64,000 bases of DNA from UBA2279 sp034399355 (GTDB lineage Bacteria; Actinomycetota; Coriobacteriia; Anaerosomatales; Anaerosomataceae): positions 80,785 through 144,784 of the forward strand of contig JAXMMT010000037.1 in assembly GCA_034399355.1 (NCBI GenBank). Direction: 5' to 3'. Shown piece by piece: positions 57,314-64,000 of this stretch. Every line of letters begins with the position of its first letter. The stretch's first letter is position 1. Made by a program: the position numbers and the translations under genes. The notes beneath the pieces were generated by a model. It saw only the letters and a program-made list of their open reading frames with translations, had not been told where the DNA came from and searched no databases.

Positions 57314-57349
57314 TGCAATCACCCCAGAGTCAACTGACGGTACGGGATG

Positions 57350-57409
57350 ATTCTACACTTCTTAATGCATACCAGTCAACTGATATGCAGATTTTACGAA
57401 TCCTATTCG
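57350..57409 (-). promoter_or_regulatory. arg operon promoter with ArgR-type operator
   Basis: -35 TTGACT (57374-57379), 18-bp spacer, -10 TAGAAT (57350-57355). TGCATA at 57366-57371 and TATGCA at 57384-57389 form an inverted repeat that straddles the -35; TGCATA/TATGCA are half-sites like those of actinobacterial ARG boxes. A second repeat CGAAT-CCT-ATTCG lies at 57397-57409, like the GAAT/ATTC form of other bacteria. Binding of ArgR-arginine here would block RNA polymerase. Confidence 0.7.
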
Positions 57410-57445
57410 CATCTCTATGCGGTTCTGTTGTTCTCCAGCCGTACT

Positions 57446-59884
57446 CTACCCACGAATCTCTGCCCCGGTAGCGCGACAGACCTTCGCCACCAGCTTCTCA
57501 TGCACGGGACGAACGTCCTCGTCGGTCAGCGTGCGTTCGTTGGAGCGATACGACAACGAGAACGCGAGGCTCTTCTTGCCGAGCGGTAGCCGGCGCTTCT
57601 CGGCGGGCACATCCTGTGAGTCGCGGTACAGGTCGAAGAGCCGCACGTCGTCGAGCAGCGTGCCGCCGGCAGACACCATGGCCTGCATGAGCTGCTCAGT
57701 GGTGACGGATTCGTCAACGACGAGCGCGATATCCAAGTTCACTGCGGGGTAGCGCGGCAGCTCCACATAGCCACGTTCGCCAGTCCCCGCCTTCCCCAGC
57801 GGCTTCACCCCGAGTTCGAACAGTGTGACCGGGCCTGTGGCGTCATAGGCGTCCAGGACGCATGACGCTACCTCGCCGATCCAACCCACTACGTCACCAC
57901 GCACGATCACGTCAGCGCTACGACCAGGCTGCAGCCAGGCACGCTCGGCAGTGCGGAACCTCACGCGGTCGACCCCAAGCTCCGCGAAGAGCACCTCGAG
58001 GACCCCTTTGGCGTCAAAGAAGTCGAGAGGCCGGGCTGGTTCGCTCCATGCAGGACGCTGCCATGCACCCGCGAGCGCGCCACCGACCATCAGCCGCTCC
58101 TTGGGCTGTTTGCGACCGGGTGTTGTCATAAACGCGCTGCCCAACTCGTAGACGTGCACGTCACCGACTCCCCGGCGCTGATTGTGAGATACGGTGCGCA
58201 GTAGTCCTGCTGCGAGCGTCCAGCGCATCACCGCCTGTTCCTCCGACATCGGGTTGATGAGTTCCACCGGCACCTCGTCGGGACCGAGGACCCAGCCGAG
58301 CCGCTCCATGTCACGCGGGTCAGCGAACTCATAGCCGATGTGCTCGTTGAGCCCGGCGGCCCGCAGCGCCTGGCCGACGGCCAGGTCGCGCCTCTGCGAG
58401 GCGGTACGAGAACCGAGGCGCTCTCTGCCTCCCGGCAGCGTCGACGGCACGCGCTCCATGCCCCACACCCGCACGACCTCTTCGACGAGGTCGATCTCAC
58501 GCTCGAGGTCCGGCCGGAAGGTCGGAACCACCACATCGAAGCCGTCCCCGGCAAGAGTAAGCGTCATACCGAGAGCGGTCAGGATGCTTCCGGCCTCGTC
58601 GTCCGTGATCGCCGCGCCAACGATGCTCCGAAGGCGTTCGCCGCGCAGATGCAGCACCTTGGGCGCAGGCGGCGCGGGATACACGTCCACGATCCCCGGT
58701 GCCACCACGCCGCCACTGACCTCGGCCAGAAGCTGTGCCGCCCGATCTGCAGCGCGAGCGGCAAGATTGGGATCGACCCCTCGCTCGAAGCGAAGCGATG
58801 CCTCCGAGATGAGTCCCAGCCGTCTGCTCGTGCGACTGGTCGTTGCGGTGTCGAAGCAGGCAGACTCCAGCAGAACGTCGACGGTGCTCTTCGAGACCTC
58901 GGTCTCCTCCCCGCCCATGACACCGGCGAGTGCGACGGGGCCGCTGGGGTCGGCGATGACCAGCGCGTCAGTCGCGAGCACACGCTCCTGCCCGTCGAGC
59001 GTCGTGAGACGCTCTCCCTCCCTGGCGGCACGCACGATGATGGCGGCTTTGTCATCGGCCGTAGCAATCGTCCCAAGATCGAACGCGTGCAGCGGCTGGC
59101 CGAGTTCGTACAGGATGTAGTTCGTCACATCAACGACATTGTTAATCGGCCGAGTGCCCGCAGCGGTGATGCGCTCCACAAGCCAGTCAGGCGAGGGGCC
59201 TACCTTCACGCCGCGTATGACGCGCGCGGTATAGCGGGCGCATAGTGTGGCGTCCTCGATGGTGACCGACACGAGATCGCCAGCGGGGACACCCTCCTCG
59301 CTGGGAGCTGATGCGGGAGTGCGGAATGACTTTCCGGTGACCGCGCCTACCTCACGGGCAACGCCGACCATCGAAAGGCAGTCGGGGCGGTTGGGGGTCA
59401 CTTCAAGTTCAAGAATCGTGTCCGAGAGACCATAGTACGCCGCGAACGGGGATCCGACCGGCGCATTCTCGGGCAGTATGAGCAGCCCCGACGAGTCACC
59501 GCCGACAGCCAGTTCAGTCGGCGAGCACATCATGCCCTCGGAGACCAATCCGCGTAGCTTGGTTCGCTTGATGGTCAGACCGTTCGGAAGGGAGGCGCCG
59601 ACAGTGGCTACCGGCACCTTATCCCCAACTTTGAAGTTCGATGCCCCGCACACGATGTTGAGCGGCACTTCAGCGCTCACATCGACAGAGCAGTAGGACA
59701 GCTTGTCCGCTTCGGGGTGCAGCTCTTTGGTGAGCACCTGCCCGACCACGACGCCCTCCAGCGCTGCGCCGGTGGTGTGCACGGCTTCGACCTTGGTGCC
59801 TGTCATGTCGAAACGATCACACAGGGCAGCGACCTGCATGTCGATGTCGACCAGCTCGGACAGCCATCTGAGCGATACGCGCAT
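57446..59884 (-). CDS. pheT: Phenylalanine-tRNA ligase beta subunit
   Basis: Large subunit of the (alpha-beta)2 enzyme. The 812 residues begin MRVSLRWLSELVDIDMQVAA, with the tRNA-binding-like EMAP domain, B3/B4 editing domain, B5 domain and the C-terminal anticodon-binding FDX-ACB domain (VELPRYPAVNLDIALVVDES). Length is normal. It starts 47 nt after pheS. Its end lies upstream of the arg promoter with no visible terminator, so some readthrough into arg is possible. Confidence 0.97.
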   Translation of the reverse strand: MRVSLRWLSELVDIDMQVAALCDRFDMTGTKVEAVHTTGAALEGVVVGQVLTKELHPEADKLSYCSVDVSAEVPLNIVCGASNFKVGDKVPVATVGASLPNGLTIKRTKLRGLVSEGMMCSPTELAVGGDSSGLLILPENAPVGSPFAAYYGLSDTILELEVTPNRPDCLSMVGVAREVGAVTGKSFRTPASAPSEEGVPAGDLVSVTIEDATLCARYTARVIRGVKVGPSPDWLVERITAAGTRPINNVVDVTNYILYELGQPLHAFDLGTIATADDKAAIIVRAAREGERLTTLDGQERVLATDALVIADPSGPVALAGVMGGEETEVSKSTVDVLLESACFDTATTSRTSRRLGLISEASLRFERGVDPNLAARAADRAAQLLAEVSGGVVAPGIVDVYPAPPAPKVLHLRGERLRSIVGAAITDDEAGSILTALGMTLTLAGDGFDVVVPTFRPDLEREIDLVEEVVRVWGMERVPSTLPGGRERLGSRTASQRRDLAVGQALRAAGLNEHIGYEFADPRDMERLGWVLGPDEVPVELINPMSEEQAVMRWTLAAGLLRTVSHNQRRGVGDVHVYELGSAFMTTPGRKQPKERLMVGGALAGAWQRPAWSEPARPLDFFDAKGVLEVLFAELGVDRVRFRTAERAWLQPGRSADVIVRGDVVGWIGEVASCVLDAYDATGPVTLFELGVKPLGKAGTGERGYVELPRYPAVNLDIALVVDESVTTEQLMQAMVSAGGTLLDDVRLFDLYRDSQDVPAEKRRLPLGKKSLAFSLSYRSNERTLTDEDVRPVHEKLVAKVCRATGAEIRG

Positions 59885-59931
59885 CGCGGGTCCTTCCTCT
59901 CACGCCCGTGCGGGCGGGACGTCTCGGCGAA

Positions 59932-60993
59932 TCAGAACTGACGCAAGAAACGCATGTCACCTTCGATGAACAGGCGCAGATCCGGGATGCCGTACTTCAG
60001 CGCAGCTATACGTTCTGCGCCCATGCCGAAGGCAAACCCTGTGTAGCGCTCCGGATCGATACCCACATGGCGGAAGACGTTCGGGTCGACCATGCCGCAG
60101 CCCAAAATCTCCAGCCAGCCTTCCCCCCCGCACGAGCGACATCCTTTCCCACCGCATATGCCGCAGGAGACGTCGACCTCGGCCGAGGGCTCGGTGAACG
60201 GAAAGAAGTGCGGGCGCAAACGCACGCGACGGTCCTCGCCGAACATACGCATCACGAAGTGCTCCAACGTACCTTTGAGGTCACCGAACGTAATCCCCTC
60301 GTCAACGACGAGGCCCTCGATCTGCGTGAACTGTGGCAGATGGCTCGGGTCCGCAACGTCACGCCGGAACACCTTGCCGGGCGCGAGCACGTAGATCGGC
60401 GGCTTCTTCGTCTCCATGATGTGCACCTGTACCGGGCTGGTGTGCGTACGCAACAGCACGTCTGACTCCCCCTCGACCGCCGCGCGATCACCGGAGAGGT
60501 CGCGGACGTAGAACGTGTCCTGCAGCGCACGTGCCGGATGATCCGGAGGGTGGTTGAGTGCAGTGAAATTGTAATAGTCGAGTTCGACCTCTGGACCCTC
60601 GGCCACCTGATAGCCGAGCCCCAGAAACGTCTCGACGATCTCGTCGACGACCTGGTGAATGACGTGTCGCTTCCCCGGCATCCGAACACGGCCGGGCAGG
60701 GTCACGTCGGCGGCCTCCGCAACGATGCGTGACGCGAGAGCGGCGGACTCCAGCGCCGTCCGCTTGTCTGCAAGCGCCGACTCAAGCGCCTCGCGCACCT
60801 CGTTGGAGAGCTTACCGACGAGCGGGCGCTCCTCGGCCGAAAGCGTGCCAAGACCACGCAGCACCGCAGTGAGCGAGCCCTTCTTGCCGAGATACGCAAT
60901 CCGCACCGCCTCGAGCGATTCGAGTTCGTCAGCCACAATCACGGCCGCCAGCGCTTCATCTCGCAGTGCCGCGAGTCTCTCTGCGATGCTCAT
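59932..60993 (-). CDS. pheS: Phenylalanine-tRNA ligase alpha subunit
   Basis: Catalytic class II subunit. The 353 residues have an N-terminal coiled coil, then class II motifs 1-3: GLGYQVAEGPEVELDYYNF, LLRTHTSPVQVHIME, KVFRRDVADPSHLPQFTQIE and the C-terminal AFGMGAERIAALKYGIPDLR. A cysteine pair set CGICGGKGCRSCGG forms an uncommon zinc-like insertion seen in part of the family. Expression is controlled by the upstream T-box. Confidence 0.98.
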   Translation of the reverse strand: MSIAERLAALRDEALAAVIVADELESLEAVRIAYLGKKGSLTAVLRGLGTLSAEERPLVGKLSNEVREALESALADKRTALESAALASRIVAEAADVTLPGRVRMPGKRHVIHQVVDEIVETFLGLGYQVAEGPEVELDYYNFTALNHPPDHPARALQDTFYVRDLSGDRAAVEGESDVLLRTHTSPVQVHIMETKKPPIYVLAPGKVFRRDVADPSHLPQFTQIEGLVVDEGITFGDLKGTLEHFVMRMFGEDRRVRLRPHFFPFTEPSAEVDVSCGICGGKGCRSCGGEGWLEILGCGMVDPNVFRHVGIDPERYTGFAFGMGAERIAALKYGIPDLRLFIEGDMRFLRQF

Positions 60994-61024
60994 GCATCCC
61001 TCACTTCACGTCCGACAATGAACA

Positions 61025-61310
61025 GGAGCCGCCCTGTCCCAGGATACATCCAAGGACGGGAGCGGCTCCCGCGGTACCACCTCAGTTGACGCGTCAGCGC
61101 CCACTCACGGGCCGGATCCGATCCGGCTTCCCCGATATCGGTGGGACACCGGCTTCCCTACTCGGCCATCAACGGCTGTTCAGGTCGCAGCTGATGGAGT
61201 GAACCATTCGGCGCGTCCCTGGAGCCTTTCCAGTCGATGAGGCTCCATCCCTGGCGGAACGTGAGTGCCGTTCGCCTCTCCGTCATCGCTTCTCATCATG
61301 CGATTGGTAG
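61025..61310 (-). promoter_or_regulatory. T-box riboswitch of pheST (Phe specifier)
   Basis: Read on the minus strand. An extended -10 TGCTAAACT (61314-61322) would start RNA near 61307. GCGATGACGGA (61279-61289) opens stem I; its distal arm is GGAGCC (61241-61246) with GGCTCC (61221-61226). Specifier TTC (61201-61203, in GGTTCACTCC) is a Phe codon. The T-box AACTGAGGTGGTACCGCG lies at about 61070-61087, and a terminator stem GGAGCCGC / GCGGCTCC at 61025-61069 follows. Uncharged tRNA-Phe would favour antitermination. The 5' half overlaps the end of the signal peptidase gene. Confidence 0.85.
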
Positions 61311-61719
61311 ACGAGTTTAGCACATCGGAAGCGCCTGTCCGCACCTGCCGCCACGTCTTACCGAGCGGAACGACAGCGACGACGATACCGTTCACACCTG
61401 CACGCTTCACCGGCTCCCGGTCCGAGGTATCGTTTGCATCCCCGCACGTTTGAAGCGAGCCGTCCGCCTCAAGGCAGACGACACGATGCAGGACACCGCC
61501 AGTCCAGCCGTCCTTCTCGAACAAGATGATGTCACCCTCGCCGGCTGTAGAGCCTCCCCGCCGATAGACGACGATGTCGCCCGGACACAACGTGGGCTCC
61601 ATCGAAGCGCCCTGAACACACGTCACTCCGAAAAAGAAAGACCAGGCACACAGCATCGCCGTCACTGCCGCCGAACACGCGCGCCGCAGCCCTCTGAACC
61701 GGACATCGGGCTCCGCCAT
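61180..61719 (-). CDS. SipW-like (ER-type) signal peptidase I
   Basis: A 179-residue signal peptidase. A membrane helix at about residues 15-35 precedes the nucleophile Ser in GASMEPTLCPGDIVVYRR; the general base position is His in GGVLHRVVCLEADG, as in SipW/archaeal/ER-type enzymes, rather than Lys. GDANDTSDREPV is the third conserved block. No clear C-terminal second helix. The start overlaps the preceding gene in TGATG. The last 40 or so codons are also the 5' part of the pheST T-box and may be poorly constrained as protein. Confidence 0.85.
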   Translation of the reverse strand: MAEPDVRFRGLRRACSAAVTAMLCAWSFFFGVTCVQGASMEPTLCPGDIVVYRRGGSTAGEGDIILFEKDGWTGGVLHRVVCLEADGSLQTCGDANDTSDREPVKRAGVNGIVVAVVPLGKTWRQVRTGASDVLNSSTNRMMRSDDGEANGTHVPPGMEPHRLERLQGRAEWFTPSAAT

Positions 61720-62201
61720 CAGTGAACCTGCTCGGCGTCCACATACAGCGTCATACGCACATAGTCACCGGCAAGATCGTTTCCCGCGCTCGCAGGAAGT
61801 CCCACGCTGAACATCAGACTCGCACGCGTCGCTGGATCCATTCGCACCGGCGTGGTCTTGAGTGCGTTCATCGGGCCTTCGTAGAGTAGTAAACCGTCGG
61901 CCGTAACGCGGCACGTGAGCGCGTTGTAGAAATCGGTGATGCCCATCTTCTTGGCTCCGGTCACTGTGACGTTCGCGGCGAGCGGGCCGTCGTTCACGAC
62001 GATGAGCGCCCGCTGCACCACCTCACCCGGCGCCAGTGCATCGATGGACAGCGCCGCCGATGTCGGTTCGATCGACACCGACACCGTCCCCGCGCGCACG
62101 ACATTGTCGGCCACTTCTGCCCGATCAGTGAAATAGGTCCCCGCACCACTCGTCGACCACACCAGCGCCAGTCCCGCGCACACCCACAACAACTTCCTCA
62201 T
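61719..62201 (-). CDS. TasA/camelysin-like secreted protein with SipW-dependent signal
   Basis: A 160-residue secreted protein. MRKLLWVCAGLALVWSTSGA, then GTYFTDRAEVADNVVRAGTV, matches the SipW-dependent signal pattern (cleavage region before a TYFTD-like block, then a beta-rich body with AGTVSVSIEPT). In Bacillus such proteins (TasA, camelysin) form surface fibres or act as metalloprotease-like proteins. Here the protein is shorter than TasA and has no metalloprotease motif. The ATG at 62201 has GAGGGGG 3-5 nt upstream. It is coupled to the signal peptidase that would process it. Confidence 0.75.
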   Translation of the reverse strand: MRKLLWVCAGLALVWSTSGAGTYFTDRAEVADNVVRAGTVSVSIEPTSAALSIDALAPGEVVQRALIVVNDGPLAANVTVTGAKKMGITDFYNALTCRVTADGLLLYEGPMNALKTTPVRMDPATRASLMFSVGLPASAGNDLAGDYVRMTLYVDAEQVH

Positions 62202-62334
62202 CGCTCCCCCTCTTCTACGTGCCGCCGAGGGGGAGAACGGCGCATGCCTGACCGGATATCCGGCCGACAATGATGCTCTCATGCGGGCGCTACCACAGAC
62301 CTACCGGCGACTTACCGGAAGCAAACCGTCCCCG

Positions 62335-62369
62335 ACAACAACGAAGCCTCGCTCATGAGCGAGGCTTCG
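62335..62369 (-). terminator. Rho-independent terminator of infC-rpmI-rplT
   Basis: Perfect 28-bp palindrome at 62342-62369 (arm CGAAGCCTCGCTCA), followed on the minus strand by TTGTTGTC. It lies 22 nt past the rplT stop. Confidence 0.85.
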
Positions 62370-62390
62370 GAGAACACTGTGGGTGCGGTG

Positions 62391-62750
62391 CTATGCGTTG
62401 ACCTTGTCCTTGACCTGCTCGACCAACGCAGCAAAGCCGGTTGGGTCGTTGACCGCCATGTCCGATAAGACCTTGCGATCCAGCGGGATCTCGGCCTTCT
62501 TCAGCGCGTTCATGAACGTCGAGTAGGACATGCCGTTCAGACGCACTGCGGCGTTGATGCGAACAATCCACAGGCGACGGATCACGCGCTTCTTATTGCG
62601 GCGGTCGCGGTACTCGTACTGCAGCGAGTGCTGCACCTGCTCTTTGGCTGCGCGGTAGCTGCGACTCTTGGCACCGTAGTAACCCTTCGCACGCGTAAGC
62701 ACGGTGCGACGTTTCTTTCTCGCAGCAACCCCACGTTTGACTCTAGGCAT
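62391..62750 (-). CDS. rplT: 50S ribosomal protein L20
   Basis: Binds 23S rRNA early in assembly. The 119 residues begin MPRVKRGVAARKKRRTVLTR, then AKGYYGAKSRSYRAAKEQVQ and LWIVRINAAVRLNGMSYSTF, all signature. Last gene of infC-rpmI-rplT; in many bacteria L20 represses the operon through the leader. Confidence 0.99.
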   Translation of the reverse strand: MPRVKRGVAARKKRRTVLTRAKGYYGAKSRSYRAAKEQVQHSLQYEYRDRRNKKRVIRRLWIVRINAAVRLNGMSYSTFMNALKKAEIPLDRKVLSDMAVNDPTGFAALVEQVKDKVNA

Positions 62751-62783
62751 CTTCGATCACTCCTTGAGACTGACAGGCCCGGC

Positions 62784-62981
62784 CTAGCCGACGCCCAGGT
62801 TCTTCTTGATGACTTTTTCGTCGGACTTGTGGACCAGTGAGTCCGCAGCGAAACCACGCTTGCGCTTCGGGCTCTTCTTCTCAAGAATGTGGCTCTTGAA
62901 CGCGTTGCCGCGCTTGATCTTGCCAGTCCCCGTGAGCTTGAACCGCTTGGCGGTTCCCTTATGCGTCTTCATCTTTGGCAT
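62784..62981 (-). CDS. rpmI: 50S ribosomal protein L35
   Basis: A 65-residue protein starting MPKMKTHKGTAKRFKLTGTG, then KIKRGNAFKSHILEKKSPKR; full L35 length. Lies between infC and rplT. Confidence 0.98.
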   Translation of the reverse strand: MPKMKTHKGTAKRFKLTGTGKIKRGNAFKSHILEKKSPKRKRGFAADSLVHKSDEKVIKKNLGVG

Positions 62982-63010
62982 GTTTCGCTCCTTCTTCGTG
63001 CAGTACGCCC

Positions 63011-63592
<582 letters not shown>

Positions 63593-63636
63593 GGGCAGCT
63601 CACCTCCACCATCGGCGGCCACAAGGACCGTTCCTC

Positions 63637-63673
63637 CAAAAAGAAAGAACCCGCCGGCGCGATGCCGTCGGGT
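63637..63673 (-). terminator. Attenuator in the infC leader
   Basis: Stem ACCCGACGGC / GCCGGCGGGT (63649-63673) followed on the minus strand by TTCTTTCTTTTT, before the infC ribosome site. Full terminator form inside the leader suggests attenuation of infC-rpmI-rplT, as by L20 in Bacillus. The regulatory pairing was not modelled. Confidence 0.75.
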
Positions 63674-63808
63674 ACGTCATATAGCGGATCCTCGTTGGAT
63701 CCGCTCGTTACGTGACCAGACAGCTGCCTCTTACGCCGTAAGGTGGGGACCACACTGGCTCTGCCCGGCCCGGGTCCCGCTTGCTCTCTATGCGGTTGTA
63801 GCTCCGCG

Positions 63809-63837
63809 AGTATACCCGCGCTTCCCTCGGTTGTCCA
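63809..63837 (-). promoter_or_regulatory. Promoter of infC-rpmI-rplT
   Basis: -35 TGGACA (63832-63837), 17-bp spacer, -10 TATACT (63809-63814). Start near 63802 gives a leader of about 210 nt that includes the attenuator. The insertion-sequence repeats begin 12 nt upstream of the -35. Confidence 0.75.
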
Positions 63838-63848
63838 CCGCCCGCGTT

Positions 63849-63910
63849 GCCTCAGAAAGAATGTACTCGAAACCGATTCGATGCCTCACAAAAGAAGGTA
63901 CTCGAACCGG
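63849..63910 (+). repeat. Two direct repeats at the left end of an insertion sequence
   Basis: GCCTCA-x-AAAGAA-x-GTACTCGAA-ACCG occurs at about 63849-63875 and again at 63883-63910 with 1-2 differences (AATGTACTCG and AAGGTACTCG). Multiple subterminal repeats of this kind are transposase-binding sites in IS21-like and related elements. The outer IS tip and target duplication cannot be defined from one end. Confidence 0.55.
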
Positions 63911-63944
63911 CCCTTGCCGGATCGACCGGCGAAGGGTCAAAGGG

Positions 63945-64000
63945 ATGCCGTTATCGGTGGCTGAGAAGAAGGCGATCACGCGTGAGATGCGACGTCGTTA
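63945..64000 (+). CDS. Putative transposase/integrase (partial, 5' end only)
   Basis: The frame starts ATG at 63945, with GAAGG about 9 nt upstream, and runs off the window after 18 codons: MPLSVAEKKAITREMRRR. This resembles the opening of integrase-catalytic (DDE) transposases whose N-terminus reads EKK-A-TREM-RRY. The preceding direct repeats support an IS left end. Only the first residues are visible, so the family is a guess. Confidence 0.5.
   Translation, partial: MPLSVAEKKAITREMRRR

Overview
The window is a GC-rich bacterial chromosome segment dominated by housekeeping genes. Several features point to an anaerobic actinobacterium: a coenzyme-B12-dependent (class II) ribonucleotide reductase, a superoxide reductase, the bifunctional mycobacterial type of dCTP deaminase, an infC gene that appears to begin with ATT, a near-consensus actinobacterial SOS box, and several probable leaderless mRNAs. 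A member of the Coriobacteriia or a relative is my best inference, but it rests on gene content only. No phage, CRISPR array or defence island was seen. The only mobile DNA is the left end of an insertion sequence at the right edge.

Layout. 1-6.6 kb (minus strand): tgt-yajC-HD-secD-secF-recJ, with recJ cut by the window edge and carrying a C-terminal HIRAN domain. 6.6-8.2 kb (plus): an ECF sigma factor and its zinc anti-sigma factor. 8.2-12.7 kb (minus): queA, queH, a cold-shock gene, folD and small enzymes, then a divergent superoxide reductase. 13.2-18.4 kb (minus): a lipoprotein, ruvCAB under an SOS box, yebC and pdxST. 18.5-27.5 kb: envelope genes (DUF3048 lipoprotein, lgt, htpX, lemA, rhomboid), azlCD, DUF1015 and a flavoprotein. 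27.5-30.8 kb (minus): nrdJ-dcd under two NrdR boxes, and a NifU-like gene. 30.9-36.2 kb (minus): one 16S-23S-5S rRNA operon without spacer tRNAs, with its promoter, leader and processing stems. 36.5-47 kb: tyrS, two class A penicillin-binding proteins flanking a U32 peptidase, and a NIF3-like/mpg pair. 47-57.4 kb (minus): polX and a complete argCJBDF-R-GH operon with an ArgR-type operator on its promoter. 57.4-62.2 kb (minus): pheST behind a Phe T-box, and a TasA-like/SipW signal-peptidase pair. 62.3-63.9 kb (minus): infC-rpmI-rplT with a leader attenuator. 63.85-64 kb (plus): the IS end.

Functional links. nrdJ and dcd supply deoxynucleotides and share one promoter. ruvABC, recJ, polX and mpg serve recombination and repair. 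tgt, queA and queH make queuosine in tRNA. The two penicillin-binding proteins, Lgt, SecDF-YajC, HtpX/LemA and the SipW pair build or police the cell envelope. The richest part of the window is its regulation: a T-box overlapping an upstream coding end, tandem NrdR boxes, an SOS box, an ArgR palindrome around a -35 element, an infC attenuator and four probable leaderless starts.
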